From Anaeromyxobacter dehalogenans 2CP-1 (GTDB lineage: Bacteria > Myxococcota > Myxococcia > Myxococcales > Anaeromyxobacteraceae): DNA of 64,000 nt. The notes under the pieces were generated by a model. That model worked only from the letters and a program-made list of their open reading frames with translations, was not told the origin of the DNA and did not search any database. Of this stretch, positions 61,781-64,000 are shown piece after piece (within the stretch, counting starts at the first letter, position 1; each line of letters opens with the position of its first letter). Both the position numbers and the translations under genes were made by a program. The stretch spans positions 1,562,001 to 1,626,000 of the forward strand of contig NC_011891.1 in the NCBI RefSeq assembly GCF_000022145.1. The letters are read 5' to 3'.

Positions 61781-62361
61781 GGGCGCTCCCACGGCAGCGG
61801 GAAGCCGGCGCGGCGGAGCAGCGCGGCCGTCTCGGCGAGCGGCAGGCCCACGACGTTCGACACGCTGCCGCGGACCTCCTCCACGAACGCGCCGCCCGAG
61901 CCCTGGATGGCGTAGGCGCCCGCCTTGTCGAGCGGCTCGCCGGTGCCGACGTACCAGTCGATCTCGGCGTCGCCGAGCCGCGCGAAGGCGACCTCGGTCG
62001 CGACCACGGCGTCGAGCTCGACCCCGAGCGCGCTCGCGTTCCGGCGGACGCACACGGCGGTGAGGACCTCGTGCCGCGTCCCGGAGAGCGCGCGCAGCAT
62101 CCGCCGGGCGTCGTCCGCGTCGCGCGGCTTGCCGAGCACCTCGCCGCCGAGGACCACCGCGGTGTCCGCCGCGAGCACCAGGTCCCCGGGCACCGCGCGC
62201 GCCTTCTCCCGCGCCACCCGGAGCACGTAGTCCCTGGGCGGCTCGCCGGGCAGCACGCGCTCGTCGGTGTCGGCCGGGCGGATCTCCAGCGCGAGCCCGA
62301 GCTGCGCGAGCAGCTCGCGCCGGCGGGGGCTCTGCGACGCGAGGACGAGCCGGGGCGCCAC
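61777..62361 (-). CDS. maf: Maf-family nucleoside triphosphate pyrophosphatase
   Basis: A 194-residue Maf/YhdE-like enzyme that hydrolyses non-canonical or dTTP/UTP nucleotides. Motifs: [18 protein letters not shown] at the N-terminus, [41 protein letters not shown], and the C-terminal [21 protein letters not shown] start, one base after the stop of the upstream foldase gene, and four-base overlap with yggS: tight operon. Confidence 0.92.
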   Translation of the reverse strand: MAPRLVLASQSPRRRELLAQLGLALEIRPADTDERVLPGEPPRDYVLRVAREKARAVPGDLVLAADTAVVLGGEVLGKPRDADDARRMLRALSGTRHEVLTAVCVRRNASALGVELDAVVATEVAFARLGDAEIDWYVGTGEPLDKAGAYAIQGSGGAFVEEVRGSVSNVVGLPLAETAALLRRAGFPLPWERP

Positions 62362-62362
62362 G

Positions 62363-63934
62363 TCAGGGCTGCGGCGCAGCCGGCTGGGCCGCGCCCAGCA
62401 GCGCCACGTTCTCCTCGATCTTCGCCTTGCCGCGCAGCTCCTCGAGCCAGGCGCGGCGCACCTGCTCCGCCTTCATGCCCTGGAGCCGCGCCTCGATGCC
62501 CGCGCGCTCCGCCTCGAACCTCGCGGGATCCGGCGACTCGCGCAGCTTGACCACGGCGATCACCGGGCCGCTCGGCGTGTCGAAGACCTTCGGGAGCACC
62601 TCGCCCGCCTTCGCGGAGAGCGCGGCCTGCGCCAGCTCCGGCGCGGCGCCGACGCGCGGCACCACCGGCGAGCCGGCGCCGAACGGCCCGGTCTCCTCGG
62701 CGGCGAGGGCGGTGCCGCCCAGCGTCACCTTGCCCTTGCCGGCGGGCGGGAACAGCTCGTCGAGCGCCTTGCCCTTGCGCGCCGCGTCCAGCGCGGCCTG
62801 CGCCTTCTCGCGGGCCAGCGCCTGCGCGCGGTCGCGGGCCAGCAGCTCGCGGGCGATGTCGAGGCGTGCCGCCTCGAGCGTCACCTTGCGCGCGGGGACG
62901 ACCTCGTCGGCGCGGATGAGGTGCCAGCCGGCGGGGGTGCGCACCGGCTCCGAGACCTCTCCGGCCTTCAGGGCGAGCGCGGCCTTGGCGAACGCGGCGT
63001 CGGCGAGCCCCTCGGAGACGAAGCCGAGGTCGCCGCCCCGATCCTTGGTGTTCGGGTCGTCGGACAGCGCCGCAGCCACCTTGGCGAAGTCCTCGCCCTT
63101 CTTCACCCGTGCCGCCGCCTCGTCGATCTTCTTCCGCGCGGCCGCCTCCTCGTCGGCGGAGGCGCCCGGCGCCACGCGCGCCAGCACGTGCCGGACGTGG
63201 GCCTTGGCCCTCTGGTCGTAGCGATCGGCGTTCTCCTTGTAGAACGCCTCGACGCGCGCGCCCTCCTTGTCCGCGAACGCCTTCGCTTCCGCGTCGGGCA
63301 CCTTCACCTCGGCCTGCGCCGCGGCGACCGGGAACCGCACGAACTGCAGCGAGGCGCGGTCGGCCGAGGCCGCCCACTGCGCGCGCACCTCGGTGGCGGG
63401 CACCTTCACGGTCTCGACGAGCGCGCCGAGGATCTTCTGGTAGAGCAGGTCGTCGCGGACCGCCGCCTCGAAGTTGCCGGGCGAGCCGTAGTTCGCGCGG
63501 ACCGCCTCGAGGTAGGTCTCGTAGCGGAACTGGCCGTTCTCCTGGAACGCCGGCATCTGGTGGACCGCCTCGGACACCTCGCGGTCGGTCACCACCACGC
63601 CGCGGCGCCGCGCCTCCTGCAGCGCCAGCTCGCGATCCTCCAGCACGCCCAGCGCCTGGCGCCCGAGGCCGAGCTGCGCCGCGAGCTCGCGGGTGAAGCC
63701 CTCACCGGCCTGCTGCTGGTAGAAGCGGAGCAGGTTCTCGTACTGCCGCTCGAAGTCGGCGGCCGAGATGCTCTTCCCGTTGACCCGGGCGGCGTAGGCC
63801 GGGGCGCCGCCGCAGCCCGCGCCCCCCTTGGACAGCGAACCGGGACCGAAGTTGATGGCGAACACCACCACGATCCCGAGGACGATGAGCCAGGAGAAAA
63901 TGCCCTTCTTGTTGGCCCGGACGATATCGAGCAT
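62363..63934 (-). CDS. PpiD/SurA-like peptidyl-prolyl isomerase, membrane-anchored
   Basis: A 523-residue inner-membrane-anchored periplasmic foldase. An N-terminal signal anchor (about 13-31, [18 protein letters not shown]) is followed by a SurA_N-like chaperone domain ([25 protein letters not shown]) and a parvulin-type PPIase domain ([40 protein letters not shown], about 240-350), then a helical C-terminus. A second, degenerate PPIase-like segment may follow. Helps outer-membrane protein folding next to the Sec system. ATG at 63934 with no strong ribosome site in view; the region upstream is cut by the window end. Confidence 0.88.
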   Translation of the reverse strand: MLDIVRANKKGIFSWLIVLGIVVVFAINFGPGSLSKGGAGCGGAPAYAARVNGKSISAADFERQYENLLRFYQQQAGEGFTRELAAQLGLGRQALGVLEDRELALQEARRRGVVVTDREVSEAVHQMPAFQENGQFRYETYLEAVRANYGSPGNFEAAVRDDLLYQKILGALVETVKVPATEVRAQWAASADRASLQFVRFPVAAAQAEVKVPDAEAKAFADKEGARVEAFYKENADRYDQRAKAHVRHVLARVAPGASADEEAAARKKIDEAAARVKKGEDFAKVAAALSDDPNTKDRGGDLGFVSEGLADAAFAKAALALKAGEVSEPVRTPAGWHLIRADEVVPARKVTLEAARLDIARELLARDRAQALAREKAQAALDAARKGKALDELFPPAGKGKVTLGGTALAAEETGPFGAGSPVVPRVGAAPELAQAALSAKAGEVLPKVFDTPSGPVIAVVKLRESPDPARFEAERAGIEARLQGMKAEQVRRAWLEELRGKAKIEENVALLGAAQPAAPQP

Positions 63935-64000
63935 GAAGCGATGCTCCGAGTTGTTGTAAGACGAACGCCCTGGAAAGGGGTGGGCGCCGCGAAGTTGAAC

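Overview
The window is very GC-rich (roughly three quarters G+C), densely packed and chromosomal in character. Gene content points to a delta-proteobacterial/myxobacterial chromosome, most like Anaeromyxobacter: FHA/zinc-ribbon proteins, an AgmX-like C-terminal domain, a PilZ protein, a divergent lysine 2,3-aminomutase pair, an archaeal-type class I aldolase, DUF507, and GTG/TTG starts. The genus is inferred from protein style and gene order, not from a marker gene. No rRNA, tRNA, CRISPR array, prophage or complete insertion sequence was seen.

Layout. 0-2.7 kb: two zinc-ribbon/FHA proteins around a thiamine-binding-family protein. 3-5.6 kb: bifunctional (p)ppGpp synthetase/hydrolase and RidA. 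5.6-8.9 kb: two divergent KamA paralogues, the second in a translationally coupled pair with a DedA protein. 9-16.3 kb: SpoIID-like protein, queA, PilZ, tgt, then yajC-secD-secF (queuosine plus Sec accessory genes, the classic queA-tgt-yajC-secDF order). 16.4-17.8 kb: a deletion scar joining the 5' end of a YVTN beta-propeller gene to the 3' part of a TonB-dependent receptor. 18-22.7 kb: single-domain response regulator, Gly/Thr/Pro-repeat secreted protein, recJ, an AcuI/YhdH-like reductase and a YHS protein. 23-29.4 kb: aspS, then glpA-glpB and a short Fe-S protein around a glycosyltransferase. 29.3-33.6 kb: a glycosyltransferase-TPR-FkbM fusion, a lipid kinase and an AgmX-like protein. 33.6-39.5 kb: a large SNF2-family helicase and a two-domain M16 peptidase. 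39.7-45.9 kb: a nucleosidase-like protein, TVP38-like membrane protein, Dps, thiS-thiG, thiE, a His-rich methyltransferase and QueD. 46-52.6 kb: AddB/AddA recombination nuclease. 52.7-53.4 kb: remains of an HNH endonuclease gene in two opposite orientations. 53.5-64 kb: DUF2795, aldolase, DUF507, a coupled HTH/unknown pair, DUF3108 and DUF4091 envelope proteins, yggS-maf-ppiD.

Functional links. queA, tgt and queD all serve queuosine synthesis or insertion; thiS, thiG and thiE serve thiamine; recJ and addAB serve recombination repair; secDF-yajC and the PpiD-like foldase serve export and envelope folding; glpAB and the Fe-S protein probably pass electrons from glycerol-3-phosphate to quinone.

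Most notable non-gene signals: (1) two near-identical ~165-169 bp MITE-like elements with 24-bp imperfect terminal inverted repeats, each flanked by its own 4-bp direct repeat and each providing the stop codon of the neighbouring minus-strand gene; (2) at least a dozen genes whose only visible promoter -10 hexamer lies 5-12 nt before the start codon, which predicts leaderless mRNAs; (3) two gene wrecks, the YVTN/TonB chimera and the inverted HNH fragments. I found no convincing new multi-gene defence or biosynthetic system.
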